Positions 48,167 to 62,379 of a stretch of DNA of 64,000 nt are shown here, piece after piece; position 1 is the first letter of the stretch; each line of letters opens with the position of its first letter. Position numbers and translations under genes: made by a program. The notes under the pieces are model-generated. The model searched no databases. It was not told the origin of the DNA and saw only the letters and a program-made list of their open reading frames with translations. The DNA comes from Clavelina lepadiformis (Eukaryota > Chordata > Ascidiacea > Aplousobranchia > Clavelinidae): positions 126,501 to 190,500 of the forward strand of contig NC_135246.1 of assembly GCF_947623445.1 (NCBI RefSeq). Reading direction: 5' to 3'.

Positions 48167-51100
48167 ATGGGATCAATTATTGGCGCGATTCTTTTTATTG
48201 TGATTCAACTTTGTAGATCTCAAGGTTATGGTCACGTGACAGCTACAGGTGAGGTTTTTCAGGGAAATTCCCGGTTTTGTCAAATTCATTTTGTTAAATT
48301 TTTTTAATTTTTAGAATTAAATCTTCTCGATATTGCGACGAATGATGACGTAGCAGCCGCCGGAAAAATTCTAGAATTTTTCGCGAGTCGAGAAAATGTT
48401 TTTATTTTGTCGGAAATTGAGGTTAGTGATGAATAAATTATTTCAATTTTGAGGAAACTGAAAATTTTCAAACTTCAGGTTCTCGATGAATCAAGAGGAG
48501 AAATATTTTCTTTCCGCACCTTCCAACACCAGGTGGTGTTTGAACTCAAAGTAAACCCAAAGTTGGACCTGGGTGGGTTTGTAGTGACGTAGACTTTGTG
48601 GTTGTTCCTCATAAACTTTATACTTTGTGTCTCAGTCACAATCTCTTACGTCAACGTCGGGGAGGGCGTCATCATGATCAAGTTCACTGAGGCCGGGATA
48701 TCATCGGTCGGTCCGCACAAGATCGTTCTGCATTTCCGGCAGGTGGCGGGCCAGCGCAACCCTTCTCTCAAGCTCTTCGTTGATTGCTTCTTCGTTGAAG
48801 AAAAATCAAAACTTTATCATTTCCCTCTTGTTATGCTTAGAAGCGCCGGCCATGTTCAGGTACTTATGACGTCATTACCGTGTACCATGACGCGACCATT
48901 ATTCAGCGGAGATTTTCTGCGAAATTTGTTTAAAAATTTTCAAGGAAATTAACATTTCTTTCAACTGCGTAGTTACGCGTCGGACCTGCGATGCTTCACC
49001 ATGGCAACTTGGTCGTCACCGATCTTCGGATTCTCTCTGACGTCATACTCGAGCAGGTCATGGAAGGTCAACACTGTCTCCTTGGCGACCAATTCACCGA
49101 TGTTGGTATGTCATCTATGCTAGTAGATAATTCATTGTGACATATGTCATTTATTCGTTCGCTTTCACAAATTCAATCGCGAAACAGCGAGTTTTTTTTG
49201 ATTGACAGCTGAAAGTCTGGGAACAGACAACGACCTTCCTTCGATCATCGCCGCACAACTCACTCAGTTCAACCGTCTGATGGCGCAGCTGAGCTCCAGC
49301 ATAAAACAGATGACGGACGAAACTCAATTGTTACGTCACACAATGACCGAGTGCCAATTGTGTGGTAAGCTTTGGTGCTTGAAGTGAATTTAATGCGCGG
49401 CCGCTTCTAAACCAACTATCTCGTGCAGCCAGTGGCACCCAACCAGTCGCCGCGACGAAGGTGGCTTCTCAATGTGCCACTGCCAATCCTTGCTTCGAAG
49501 GCGTGGCGTGTACAAACAGACCAGGGGTAGGGGCAGTTTGTGGCGCTTGCCCGGCAGGAATGTCCGGAGACGGGAGAGAATGCGATGACGTTGATGAGGT
49601 AAGAAGACTCGATTCATGAGTATTTGTGACGCAACATGAAAGAGATTGGACTGGCCGAACTTGAACCATCGTCAGCTTGAATATAAAAATATCTGGACCA
49701 GACATGTCAGACAGAAATGCTCCACCGGGCTAAAAGTGACGTCAGCGTTTTGACCCTAGATAGGCAAAGCGGATAATAACGACGCCACAAATTTTGCAAA
49801 TTTAATCTTTTTATGCTGCTTATGGCCGTGCATTATAATGTTTTAGCCTCCTCCGTGTTTAGTTGAAAGGAGGCAAAAAAGCATTTTTTACGTGTAGAAA
49901 TGTCTGGTTTGAATCTTGTGCATAGGAACGTCGGCGGTTGTTGGGCGACAACTGCACTGTTTTACTGGGCCAGTCTTAGAAACAGAATTGATTAAAACCA
50001 TACATTGTTAAACAATCCACATACCAAGTTACTTTTAAGCGGCTTCTTGATCAAATCGTTTAAACAGTTATAATGCTTCCTATTGATCATAAAACTTCAG
50101 AGTCAGTTTTAGTCTTGAAATTGAAGTTTTTCAAAGCCATCTCCTGGTCACTCGCACTACAGGTAATTTGTTGTTGCTGCAGTGATTGTTCAGTCAGCGT
50201 AAACATACGTCATACATACGTCATACTCACCAGTGTATGACGTCTCTTCGATTCGAAGAATAAAGCAACAAGTTGTTACAACAAGGTGTGTTTGTGGCAT
50301 CTTGTACTTTGTAAGGTGGCGTCTAAGTCAATCGCCACCCTATTATGTCACAGTGCGCATGCGCAGTTGAAAATGTGCTGTTGCCACATAATGGGGTGAG
50401 TTTGACGAGTAATTCTCGAATTTCTCACCTCTTCAACCTCCCGTCTTCGTCCTCCTCAGTGCTCGCTTGCCAATCCCTGCTCCTTCAACACCAAATGCGT
50501 CAACACCGCCCCCGGGTTCCACTGCACCCCCTGCCCCCATGGATACACGGGATCACATCCGGAAGGTGTCGGTGTGGAGTTCGCTAAAGGCCACAGGTAA
50601 ACCCATAGTGACGTCATATATAGTGAATACATCTTTCACCATCTCCTGCACATCCAGGCAGGTTTGTCGTGACGTAGACGAGTGCTCATTGGACAATGGC
50701 GGGTGCTTGAACAACACTATCTGCCTCAATACGCCGGTTAGTGGATGACTTTGCATAAATGGCTTATGACGTAATAATGATTGTATTGTTTTCAAAATAT
50801 TCCCCAAACATGTTCCAGGGGTCATTCGAGTGCGGCGGGTGCATGCCCGGGTTCAAAGGCAACCCGACAATCGGTTGCGAGCCGGCACAGAACTGCGTCG
50901 CCCACCGCTTCGGAGGAGGACAGCCCTGTCACACGAGAGCCACCTGCGAGATGAGGAGACAAGACGCAATCTGTGCAGTGAGTTCATTGATGTCTTTGCA
51001 AATGATTATGACGTCATAATATCGCTTGCTGTCAACAGTGCCGGGTGGGTTGGGCAGGAGACGGGTATCTGTGCGGGGAGGACTCCGACCTCGATGGCTT

Positions 51101-54100
51101 CCCCGACGTCGCTCTGTCATGCTCCGATGAACACTGCAAGCAAGTATGACGTCATGCATGTGCATCTATGAAACAGTGACGTTACGAAGTTAGCTTTACG
51201 TCATCATGTTTCCAGGACAACTGCAGGATGACGCCAAACAGCGGGCAGGAAGATGTCGACGGTGACGGTTTGGGTGACGTGTGCGATGACGACGCTGATG
51301 ACGACGGAGTCAGCAATTTATTCGTAAGTTACCGCCTGTCATGTCACAATGCGTTAACAAAGTCTTTCTTTCCATCTGTTGCGAAATATATCGCGCCTAA
51401 TCCCCCATTATGAACATCGCCGCAGCGACTTTATTTGACGAAATATTCATCCCAGGACAATTGTCCACTCGTCGCCAACCGGGACCAGACCAATTCCGAC
51501 TCTGACAGCCACGGCGATGCTTGCGATAATTGCGACACAATCGCGAACTACGACCAGTTAAACGTGGATGGCGACGCTTACGGCGATGTCTGTGACGAGG
51601 ATATCGACGGCGACGGTTTGAGCGCTTTTCATTGTTGTCAATTTTTGAGCAATTAACTTCTAATTCGGAAAATCATTTGCGACATATTTGACGTCATGAG
51701 AAAACATTTCTTCCGATTTTTCGATTTTGAGGATAATTTTTTGAATGAAATGAGAATCGTTTAAACCAATCAGCATGTTGCACGTGACAGGGTTCCCAAA
51801 CCGCAATGACAACTGCCCGACAATTCCGAACAGCGACCAGCGCGATGACGACGGCGACGGTGTCGGCGATTCGTGCGATAACTGCCCCACCCTCCCCAAT
51901 CCATTCCAGATCGATTCGGACGACGACAGACTCGGAGACAGATGTGACGACAACCAGGTAATATTTCAGCTAGTTTGATTTACTTATAAATATGGGAATA
52001 CCTTTTCATTTTAAGGTGTTTTGAGCGATTGTTGAGGTATAAAAACAAAATATTTGCGCTTCACTCCTCTTGGGCCTTTGCAGACATGAAAATTTGACCC
52101 CCAGCTTTTAAAAACTTTTGTCCCCCTCTCAACTTAATCCAAAATACGTCACTGACCGTCTGAGAAACCTCCTCTATACGTCACGAATGTTGTTTATGCT
52201 TTTGCAATGAGCGTAAAGGGAATCCATAGTGGGTTTACTGTTTTTCAATTGTACAAGTTCTCGCAAAACCAACAATGTCTTGCAGCAGGACGTGTTCTGC
52301 GTGGCATGCTCTAACCCCCAATGCACTAATTCTACCCATGCACGTGACCATGCACATGACCATGCACCTGACTCGCGCTGTGTGCGTGGGACCGGAAAGA
52401 ACGCGCTGGTACAGAGGTGCAAAGTACGGAGCGTGGCTGTTTATCAACCCCCGCCTCCCCCTTCGTATAATTATACGAGAACCATCTCGGAATATGAGCC
52501 ATCTACAGCAACCAGTCGAATATTTATCCGTGACGTAGCGGCCGAATTTAGTCGCAAATAGGCGAATCATTGTTGATTCGCAAGCCATGATATTGGATGG
52601 TTATCACGGTATGACCTTGCATCGTCTAATAAATGGTTGGTTGTAGGACCAAGATGGCGACGGTATCCAGGACGACCAAGACAACTGCCCCCACGTGATC
52701 AACAGCTCACAACTGGACACAGACAACGACGGCGTCGGTGAATCCCCGTATTCACTTTTCTGTCTGCTGTATATATTATTATGACGTAAAAAGGTTTTCA
52801 GGCGACGATTGTGACGACGACGATGACGGTGACGGTGTCCCAGATGTAGTGCCGCCTGGACCAGATAACTGCAGACTTGTTCGAAATCCGGACCAGGTTG
52901 ACACCAACTGTGAGTATCAGGGTCATGACCTTTAGACATCTCATAAATTATTTAAATCCTCCATATTTACCGACAAGAATGTTTTCTGATTCAATATTTT
53001 CTTCCTGATTGGTTGATTGGTTGAAGATTGATTGATCTGATTTGTTGAAGACAATAAACTCACGTCACGTCGCAGTATGTTTTAAAAAACGTCAAATTAT
53101 GTCAAAATTATTACGTCATCGCCAATTCGTGATCTCTCAACATCGACCTGCTTTGTCAAAGCGTGTCAAACGTAACAATAGTGTTTGTTGCGAGTCGCCG
53201 ATTGTTTATTTACGATAAAAACAGTGACCAAGAACGACTCGACATTTTATAATCCGCTTTAAAGCGACATTGAACATGTGACGTAAGCTGTTTAATACGT
53301 CACGGTAGTTCAGATGAAGTTGTTTTGTTCAGAACATCGATGACGATTCGGAAAATTCCCAGTGAAGAGCTCTCCTATTTGTGACGTAATAATGCTCCCC
53401 TGTCTTGTATGAAGTGCCTGTACAGTGCACGTGCTGTCAGGAGCGATGCGAGTCTGGGCTAATTACACCGAGATCAAAGCGATCTGACAAGTGATTACTA
53501 AACCCAGCAGCATCGCGGAAGACGCGGGATTAATCGCAATTAAACGCTGAATCGCTGCTCTCGTGTTGCTGTGACGCAGCCGCTGATAATTAGAATTTGA
53601 TCGACGATCGTTGAGCTCGGTGCTTGGTCACGTTCAAATTCGCTCGAGTTTGTTTTCACATAAAATTCTCTTCCAGTTGACGGAGTCGGTGACGTGTGCC
53701 AGGGCGACTTCGACTTCGACAAGGTGCCAGACGGGATCGATGTCTGCCCCGACAATGCGGAGGTCCACCAGACCGACTTCCGCACCTTTCAAACTGTGCG
53801 CCTTGATCCGCTTGGCGATGCTCAGATCGATCCTCATTGGATCGTTCAAAATCAGGTATTCGCTGTGATTGGTCGTTGCATACGCGTCATAGGAACGTCA
53901 TTGATATGATAAACCCATTTGTATTTCACTTCCACAAAATTCATAACAAATGTAAGTTCTCATAATGGGGGATTGCCCTATCGACAGGGCCGTGAGGTGA
54001 TCCAGACGATGAACAGCGACCCGGGTCTGGCGATCGGAGGGACCGCTTTCAACGGGGTCGACTTCACAGGGACCTTCTTCGTCAACACAGTGACAGACGA

Positions 54101-54867
54101 CGACTACGCCGGGTTTATTTTCGGTTACCAGGTGACCAAGCTTGCCCGTTGACTAGAGAAGCTTCGATTGAGCTTTGTGACGTCATGTATGACGCGTTGT
54201 TGCAGGATAGCAGCAGCTTCTACGCGGTCATGTGGAAGCAATCGAAGCAGACCTACTGGCAGCAGCGGCCGTTCAGGGCTGTGGCGCATCCTGGCATTCA
54301 ACTCAAGGTTCGGCTTCAAATTAACAAACGACTTTTTACCTTTTCGGTTGATAATCGCGTAATTCCGCTTTTGCAGGCGGTAAAGTCGACCACGGGTCCC
54401 GGTGAAACGTTGCGCAATGCATTGTGGGATACAGGAAGCACTAGAGGGCAGGTGAGGCTGTTGTGGAGGGACCCCCTGGACGTTGGTTGGAAGGACAGGA
54501 CGTCATACCGGTGGGAGCTCAAGCACAGACCCGCCACCGGCTACATCCGTCTGAAGATGTACGAAGGACAGAGCCTGGTAGGACAGTTCGTTTATTTGCT
54601 TCATCTCTTTGCGTTGTCACGGTTGCGCGTGTTTATTTCACAGACCGCTGATTCGGGAACGATCATCGACCGAACAATGAGAGGCGGCCGGCTTGGAGTG
54701 TTCTGTTTCTCGCAGGAAAACGTGATTTGGTCCAATCTCTACTACCGCTGCAACGGTAGGTTAGGCGCTGTTACACAAGCCAGCCATGCGCCACGTGTTA
54801 CAAACGCTTTCTTTTTGCAGACACTTTACCACTTGGAGCGCACCTGCGCAGAAGCGAATTGCCTTGA
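48167..54867 (+). CDS. Thrombospondin, pentameric (subgroup B: TSP-3/4/COMP type), multi-exon
   Basis: This is a secreted, calcium-binding matrix glycoprotein. The start at 48167 gives a signal peptide ([20 protein letters not shown]). A laminin-G-like N-domain follows ([18 protein letters not shown] ... [20 protein letters not shown]). Next comes the coiled coil around 49210-49365 with [19 protein letters not shown] and the paired cysteines ECQLC used for pentamer bonds. There is no VWC or type 1 repeat, which marks subgroup B. Four EGF-like modules follow (49430-51060, including [12 protein letters not shown]). Type 3 calcium repeats follow at about 51225-53770 ([63 protein letters not shown]). 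The C-terminal lectin-like domain starts at [17 protein letters not shown]-like sequence (actual [16 protein letters not shown]) and runs through [56 protein letters not shown] and YYRCND. The last exon reads [14 protein letters not shown] with TGA at 54865-54867. Confidence 0.95.
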
Positions 54868-57800
54868 ATTCAAGTGACGTCATCCATTACATAATCGTGA
54901 CGTCATCAAATTATGTACAGTGAGAAGATATTAATTCCTCTACCTTGACAATGACCTTGGTTTCTTTCCGCCAATTTAATGCGTGTAATTGAGTCATTTG
55001 TTGAAACGCAGCGTGAAATGAATTGAAACATTTTCGTATTCGCAGAAATATTTGCTGCGAACTTTCCAAAATAGCCATTTAAAGATTTTTTTTTTCCCGG
55101 TACCGTCTGCTTTGAGTGGACGACGATTTGACAACAACTTAAATATCTGTCTCTTGTGATTATAACGTATTACTAATATATGATATCAATTTCGTCGCCA
55201 TTAAACCACCGTTAATAACCGGCCATCTAATTGCGAGCGATCTTGAGTTACGCCCCGGCTGTATCCTCACTTGAGGTATGGGCCTGGCTCCTCTTCATGT
55301 AATTGCCACCTCTGTCCACGCCACAGCTCCGCAGGAGTGGCGGCTTGTCGGTCACGTGCCGTGCAGCCACTAATTGCTGGTTTAGTCGTTGTAATAGCGA
55401 GGCCGGGGAGGATTAGCTGACTTGTTTATCGACTCAGCGATGAAAGTTATAGGAAGTGGAATTGAAATTCCAGCGCAAGATTTTGAAGAAGTCCCGCCAT
55501 ATGACGTCATTTTTGTTCCCAGTTTTCTTCATTTCTCGGTCACAAGAGCGCGCAACATTCCACCTGTGCCAGGGTTCTCCAGCATGCAGCAAAATCTCGC
55601 AAACCCGGAAAATATTTCAATGAAATTGCGAAAGATGACGGCGGCTGTAGACGGACTGGTGATTATTAGACTGCATGAGCCGTGGGCAAATGTTATCGTG
55701 TTTGTTGTGGACGACCAAGCCCTCATAAGCGGGCAATTCGCATGAGCCCCGGGTTTAGGAGAAAATAGTTATTTTGCAACGATTAAGACTTTGAAAAATG
55801 TCGCTGACGAGATGGTTGCAAATATGGAAGCGATCTTCGATTTCATGGCCAGCATAACGATGAGGTAGATTTGGTTGTTGGGGATTTTTCCTTTACGTCG
55901 CCGAGCCTTTGAAGAGACCTGTGGTTTATTATGACAAATGTAATTGGACGTTGACAAGTTTCAAGATCACGTCATCGGCGGTATTTCTCGCAAAAATTTT
56001 AACCAAACTTCCAAAAATTATCACGTCGCGATTGTGACGCGTAGAGGTGTCATAATGTCGTACTTTACAAATTTGCTGAACGAAATGAGGTCGAAAGCTG
56101 ACGACAAAAGTCCACCTGGAGCTTCAAGATTTACATCACGCCGGTTGACTCCACGCAACACAACAATCGTCCTGAGATGAACCACGCGCGAGGCATTGTG
56201 ACGTCGTTCTCTTCTTCCTGTTTTTGAAGTTGTTCGAGACGATTTTGTCGAGGAAAAATTTAATTTAAGTTTTCCACAAAGATATGCGAACCGATGACTC
56301 TATAATTTAAGTGAGAAGGTCGCGCGCCAACTACTCATTATGTTTTATAACAAACGGAAAGTTTTATTTATAGCGGGCACGACGCGAAAACGGCGAACGA
56401 TGGCGAACGCGAATAATTTCCGTCAAAAGCGCGATTAACAGCTCCATAATTAAGGTAATTTTCCACCTTTTGCAGGCTGTTGTTTTTTCAAGCTTGAGGA
56501 GTTGGATCAGGCGAAGACTCATTAATTTCCCGTCGTCAATTCTTGAGATCTGACGAAAACAAGTCACGCTTCACCGAGCACTGGTGTTAAACACAGCGGG
56601 TTTCAAGTTCCCGGTAACTTTTGCTTATTGTCTTCATATTGACAGATTTCGAAACCTATTTGTTTAAAATATTCAGATAAAACCCAGATATTTGTCGTAC
56701 AGAAATTAATTTCATGCGAAGTTTCCGAAACAACCTGGTTGACCAAGTACCGCGCCAAGGCGTTGGAATAACAAGGCACGTTCGAACTTTCAGACGTGTT
56801 ATTTATAACTTAAATGTCCCCTTTTGCGAGCCAGGGTGTGCCGCCTCCACTTTATTGACTGCGATCAGGGTCACAATAATTTTCAAATTGCGTGCAGCTC
56901 GTGTTTTCACAACATCATCTCTGCCGGGCCGGGCCATGAGGCGGCATGAATTATGACACAACAATGTTCGGTTCAGCTTAAAATATTTTCAAAGTTCAAA
57001 AATGTCCAATTTCTCACCAATTAGCACAAAAAATCGGGATAAGCCGAAGATTTTCTTAATCGAGTTCTAGCGGGATGGAGATAAGATCTCTATGTTTTGA
57101 GTAAACTCGGTGTTGGCGACCTCGTGCGAAGTCGAGGATAAAAGTTGAAAATTGGTAAATCAGAGTATTTGACCAAATATGGTAAGCGGTGAACCATGTC
57201 ACGATGAAATAACTTTGAAGAAAACGCCGAAGAATCGCGAAGCTTTAAAAATAAAATGGAGAAATTTATCAAGTTCAAGGAATATTCTGCAGAAATATTC
57301 CGCCGCTTTAAGCAATAAATTGAAATCTTTTTGCCGCTTTTCCATGAAATTAAACGCTTTAAAAAAGATTTTTAAATATTAATGGTTTTAACGAAATTTT
57401 AGGCTCGTCAAATCGCAAAATATTTTTATGAACTGAAGTTATTCGAGGAATTCGCTTCGATCATGCCGAGGATTGCCAAGCGCGCCACTTAGTGGCCGCA
57501 TTTGTGCGGTGAAATTATAAGATCTTGAAATTCTATGACGAGTTTTTTCGACAAACACGCCCCTAGGCGAAGCTGAATATCGCGACCGTCTCAAACGTGG
57601 TCCGCTTCACTTTATAAATGTGACGAGGACAGCGCTTAGCACATTAAGGCTCGGGCGGACGCCGCGAAAAAGTTTGTGCCAGGTGCAAGCTGGGTTGAGT
57701 TATAAGAACGGAAGAATTTCATGATCGGCGGGCTAAGAGTTGATTAATCCCGGTCGGAATGTTGAATTATTTCCAAACATATGGCAAGGAGCGGTGATTA

Positions 57801-57945
57801 GCGAGCGTTTGTGCGGTTTGTAAATTCTAGCTCAAGGCACTTGAATGTTTTTCAGCAAATTGACGTTAGCTCGTTTGGCTAGAACTGATTTTACTTTTAT
57901 TGATCGATGACGAAAACTTTAAGACGCGGACATTTCATAAAAAGA
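54868..57945. other. Spacer, no gene seen
   Basis: This is 3 kb between thrombospondin and the serine protease. Open frames such as 55422-55745 (+) have no recognisable domain and no clear splice sites. TGACGTCA copies lie near 54877, 54897 and 55502. It may hold the protease promoter and distal regulatory DNA. Confidence 0.45.
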
Positions 57946-60062
57946 ATGAACTTTACGAAAAGATCGATGATGTTCTTCTGCTGGTTTGTCATTCTCGAAT
58001 ACTTTGAGGCAACTGGGGCGCAAAAAGTGGGTAAGTTGTCGCTACCCCGGCTGTTATGTAATAACTAATAATCGTGTGTAACAGACCGTTTGTATGAGTC
58101 AAAAGTTTGCTGAAAATGAATTTCGACCAAAGCACGTTTTAAAACACGAAAACTTCATTTCACCACAACATATGTATTTATATTTCGCTCGATTAGAATT
58201 TTTACAAAATCCGATACTTTCTGCTCAGAATGTGGACGATCGGCGAGCAACCCGTCACTTCGCATCGTCGGTGGATCCGAAGCCGCCCCCAAAGCGTGGC
58301 CCTGGATTGTGAGTGGTTGTGACGTTTTTACTCGTCACAATGCATATGTGTAGACCTAATACAGAATTATATAACCGCCGACTTTCGCAGGTTAGCTTCC
58401 GGACTTCAGGTTCCGGCGAAAGAGCGAGTTCCCGGAAACGCGGTCACGTGTGCGGAGGAGTCTTAATCGACCTCGAGTGGGTGCTGACCGCCGCGCATTG
58501 TCTCGACAACGCGAAGTGAGTCTAGCGCTTGTTGATTCCGTCATAAACCGACCACAATTGACCTCAATTGCTTTCTTCTCCAGCGCGCCGAACAGTTTCC
58601 CGGAGACAGTCCCGTCTGACTGGAGGATCATCGCCGGGATGCACAACCGGGATCCTTCCTCCCCGGATGCTAACAACTGGCAAGAGAGAGGAGTCAAAAG
58701 ATTCATCCCCCACCCACGTACATAAACATCTTGTAATTGCATGGTATCAGCAGCACTAGGGGGCGGTTTTGCAACCTGTTTAAAATTTTGTTTTCGTTGA
58801 TTTTGAGCGGAAACTAGCGAACAATTACAAGTTGTTCGCTGCAATCGTCTGCCAGAATTAAACTTTATTAGGATTATTATATTATAACGCAATAAATTTT
58901 TTAAGTAAATTAAAATTTATATGTCGTAATAATGTTTTCCTTCAACGTCACAATGGCTAAAAATCTTTCTTGTTTAAACCTTGTGTTTTTATCTCATTTC
59001 TACGAACGAACAAAATCTCTTTGATGCGAATGAAACATCGGCCAATGACGTGATTTAAGCAACAAAGTATTTCGGGCTCAGAAGCTTCGAATCATTTCAA
59101 CCACTTTAGGTTTCCTTTCTACAATAATCGCTCTCACTTATCTTGTTTGTTCGGTCTTTATTACGTCATCACAAAATTACCGGTTTCCGAAAATTTGTCA
59201 TAATTTTGCCACGAACGCCTCTGCTTATACGTAATGCATGCTACGTCATATCTATTTACGTCACACAACCATGACGTTTTTGCAATTTCCAGAATTCCGC
59301 GATCTAACGTACACGGCGTACAACGACATCGCGCTCATCCAACTCGATGCGCCGGTCGACTTCAACACGTTCGTCCGACCCATCTGCCTCCCTAACAGGA
59401 GGATAACCGGTCCGGGATGGAATGGATGCTATACCGCTGGATGGGGTACCACTTGTGAGCGCACAACCCTTATTGTTACGTCGTTTGAGCTCATAAGAGC
59501 ATCATGTGATTGACTGATTCGATTTGCAGCGGAGGACGGCGATTATTACTCGCTGACTCTCCGCGACGTCCAGATCCCGATCATTAACTTCTGGTCGTGC
59601 AGGATCCGCTACGGAGCCGCTTACAACTCCCACCAGCATCTCTGTGGAGGGGACTGGTTCTACGGCAGCAAGGACAGCTGCAAGGTGGCGCACTATTTTA
59701 TTGTAACAATACATCAGCGGCACAAACACAGACATCAAATAATTCAAATTGCAAAGCGCTGAGTTGTGACGTCATTATGCACGTAGGGAGACAGCGGAGG
59801 ACCTCTGGCGTGTCAGTTGGAGGACGGATCTTGGTACGTGGCAGGGATCGTGTCGTGGGGCGTTGGATGCGGGAGACCAGGCACTCCAGGGATGTACACG
59901 AACGTGAGAAGGTACGAGGACTGGATTCTCTTTGTGCTCCTCAGTCACTCTCCCCAGACTGCCCGGCAATACCAGCTGGCTGTGCTCCGGAGCAGGAGCA
60001 GGAGGGATGTTGAGGAGACGCCTCCGTTCATCAACAGATTACTGAAGAGTCGAGGTCTATGA
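57946..60062 (+). CDS. Secreted trypsin-like serine protease (S1 family, 7 exons, 338 aa)
   Basis: Exons are 57946-58030, 58229-58308, 58391-58515, 58584-58717, 59293-59454, 59530-59684 and 59787-60062, joined in phase to 338 residues. A signal peptide ([17 protein letters not shown]) is followed by a short propeptide with one cysteine ([11 protein letters not shown]) and the activation site [10 protein letters not shown]. The catalytic triad is complete: His in VLTAAHC (about 58494), Asp in [12 protein letters not shown] (about 59325) and Ser in CKGDSGGP (about 59793). Asp six residues before that serine (KDSCKGDS) and [19 protein letters not shown] predict cleavage after Lys/Arg. After the protease domain comes a roughly 50-residue basic tail ([20 protein letters not shown]) with no domain I know. 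The substrate cannot be told from sequence. Confidence 0.93.
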
Positions 60063-61542
60063 GGAAGTCGACAAAAGCTTCACCAACCAAGATGCAAACG
60101 ATCTTGAGCACGACTCTCAAGTTGAACGCAGAGCCAAGGGCATGATCATGACCTTCGTGACCTTTATTATAAGCTGTGAAGTTCCGCCTTGAAACTAATC
60201 CGTGTAAATGAATATATTAAGACATTTCCGCCCGATAACGCCGAGATAGCGCCCTTGTGACGACACAATTACCAATTGTTGATGCGATTAATTTGTTCCG
60301 AAAATTTCCGTCGTTGTCAGTTCCACTTCGAAATCTCTTAGTTTCCGGGTTCTGACGTACCTGAAAAGCATTATGACGTCATACCGTTTAGTTTTAAGCG
60401 GGGTGATGACGTGTATATTTGTCGACAAACATTTTCGCTTCAACAAATCTAACTTATGACCTTGACCTTAAATTGGGAAGGAATTCATTGACTAAACACG
60501 GACGGCTGTGACGTGTGTGACGTCCCTTATTAAGTTGTTGGATGTCTATTTTTCAGCAAGCCACGCCCAGACAAAAACTCTAACATTAATCGACTTCATT
60601 TCGTGATGACGTCATCATATGGTGACGTCAGCCCAAGTGTATACGGAGTAGGCGGTGAATGAGTGGCAGATGATATAGTTTGCCAACGAAGTAGTTGTAG
60701 AACTAACCACATTGACTGAATGACATCCACTCATTCATGAAATGACTTGATTCATTCGCAATTAACTTTTCCGCTAGGTGCCACTCTGGTGGCACATCTC
60801 ATCTTATCGACAAAACATTCCATTTTATGTTTGTGCGAATTATCCTGTCGTAATGAAAATGGATTGTATTATCTAAAATTACTCCATTATTTCATCACAA
60901 TAGTAAAGTTCTATTCTAAGTCTGATGTATTTTACAGAGAAACTTTGTTTATCTCTCATTTGTGTGACGTGACATTTAGAACGAACAAACTGCTGAAAAT
61001 TTCTGTGATAATTTAACTTTGATGGAAATATTATATTTTTAGATTTATCGTCAAATTTGAATTTTTTGTATCAATTTCAACCGGACCTGAATAAAATCTG
61101 CCAAAAGTTTGATCTCTTTTGCATCGAACCTTAAAAGCGTTTGATGAAACACATAAGAATTTCACAACAACCAAGTTGAAATGAATATGATCACATGATT
61201 GCCGTGTCACATCAAGTGTCACATCACATTACGTGTCACATCACGGCAGGTGGTGATATTATTTGGAACTTCTAATGAGTAAATTCACTTCATGGACTGG
61301 TGAAATTTACCGCCAGTGATAATTTTGTCCCTGCAAGAACTGATTTCATTATATGACCTTAAATTACCCGACCTTTTACCACCGGTCAAAGAGGAACTTA
61401 CGTTAAGGATTGGATCGTATCTCATATACAAGCAAGCACGGTTAAAAAGCTCCAACTAGCGAGCGTAAAGTTAGATTAGTTTAGAGTTACTTGTCATCAT
61501 CAGCCAGTAATAAGTCTGGCCAGTTTTATTCGCCACGACTGA
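60063..61542. other. Spacer, no gene seen
   Basis: This is AT-rich spacer after the protease stop, with TGACGTCA copies near 60374, 60606 and 60622. No exons were recognised. Confidence 0.45.
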
Positions 61543-61622
61543 CTGGGGTTGGAATCGAACCCACTATTTCAACGACGTTGCACATGCGCTTTAAATTAGG
61601 CGCTTCCTCCCGCTTAGAGCAA
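61543..61622 (-). mobile_element. tRNA-derived SINE fragment
   Basis: The minus strand reads GTGGGTTCGATTCCAACCCC, a near-perfect box B/T-loop. It is preceded by TAAGCGGGAGGAAGC in about the place of box A. The arms do not pair as a normal tRNA would. Confidence 0.5.
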
Positions 61623-61889
61623 GAAGCTTGTGACCAAACGAGAAACATGAGACAACAAACATAAGAGAACTTAAATATAAGAGAACTCAAGCAAAACTTA
61701 AAAATATAAACAATAAAATAAAAATACAAAAAAGACTTAGTAGCCTCGATTCTTTGCCGACTTCTATCTACTTTTTTCAAGCAAAAGGTTTTTTACTCGG
61801 CACTCCGCGCTTCGCGCTTCGTGCCTCGACCGGCCGCTTCGCGGCTTAATCTACTTGGACTGGCCCTGAGTGGTGGAGATCGTCTTGGT

Positions 61890-61955
61890 ATCTCGCTGGT
61901 CTGAACCCGCAACCTATCGTTTGTCGATCGCTGTCATTTCCACCAAGCCAGGGCA
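61890..61955 (-). mobile_element. tRNA-derived SINE fragment
   Basis: The minus strand has TGGCTTGGTGGAAATGACAG (box A-like), then, after an anticodon-arm-sized gap, GGTTGCGGGTTCAGACC (box B-like). It belongs to the same cluster as the elements at 61.5 and 62.4 kb. Confidence 0.6.
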
Positions 61956-62379
61956 CACTCCCACCCACCCGGGTGGGTTTATCTTATATGAATCGAGCAA
62001 ACACTTAAGTTATTGTTTTTAAATTTGTTGAAGCTCTTTTTGAGGACTTGTTTTATCCGTCGTGAACCAACGATCTCCATTTGGAGATCGGTTTTGGTGA
62101 CGTCTACCACTGTGGTAACTAAGCGAAGGAAGGAGGAGCGACAGGGATTTGAAATTACTTCATCGCGAAATCTAAGCACAAAGTGAGGCCACATGAGCAT
62201 GACGATTGCCCCAGTTAAAATTTTATGCTGCCACTATATCCACACAACTTCTCGATTTGGATTTGGATTAACGGCTCGATATGGATCTCGATTTTATGCT
62301 GCCTTAGGACAGGCGCCACTGCACAGATAAGCTAATCCACACGACTCGATTTAGGGCTGTTTAAATTGCCTGATTGCAA

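Noticed and set aside
52235-52588. Frames rich in His/Met ([17 protein letters not shown])
   Set aside because: They come from a short CATGCAC/GACCATG repeat in a thrombospondin intron.
55422-55745. 107-residue open frame between thrombospondin and the protease
   Set aside because: No domain, no signal peptide and no splice partners; composition is not clearly coding.
58392-58892. 166-residue minus-strand frame
   Set aside because: It lies antisense across two serine protease exons and an intron; no domain.
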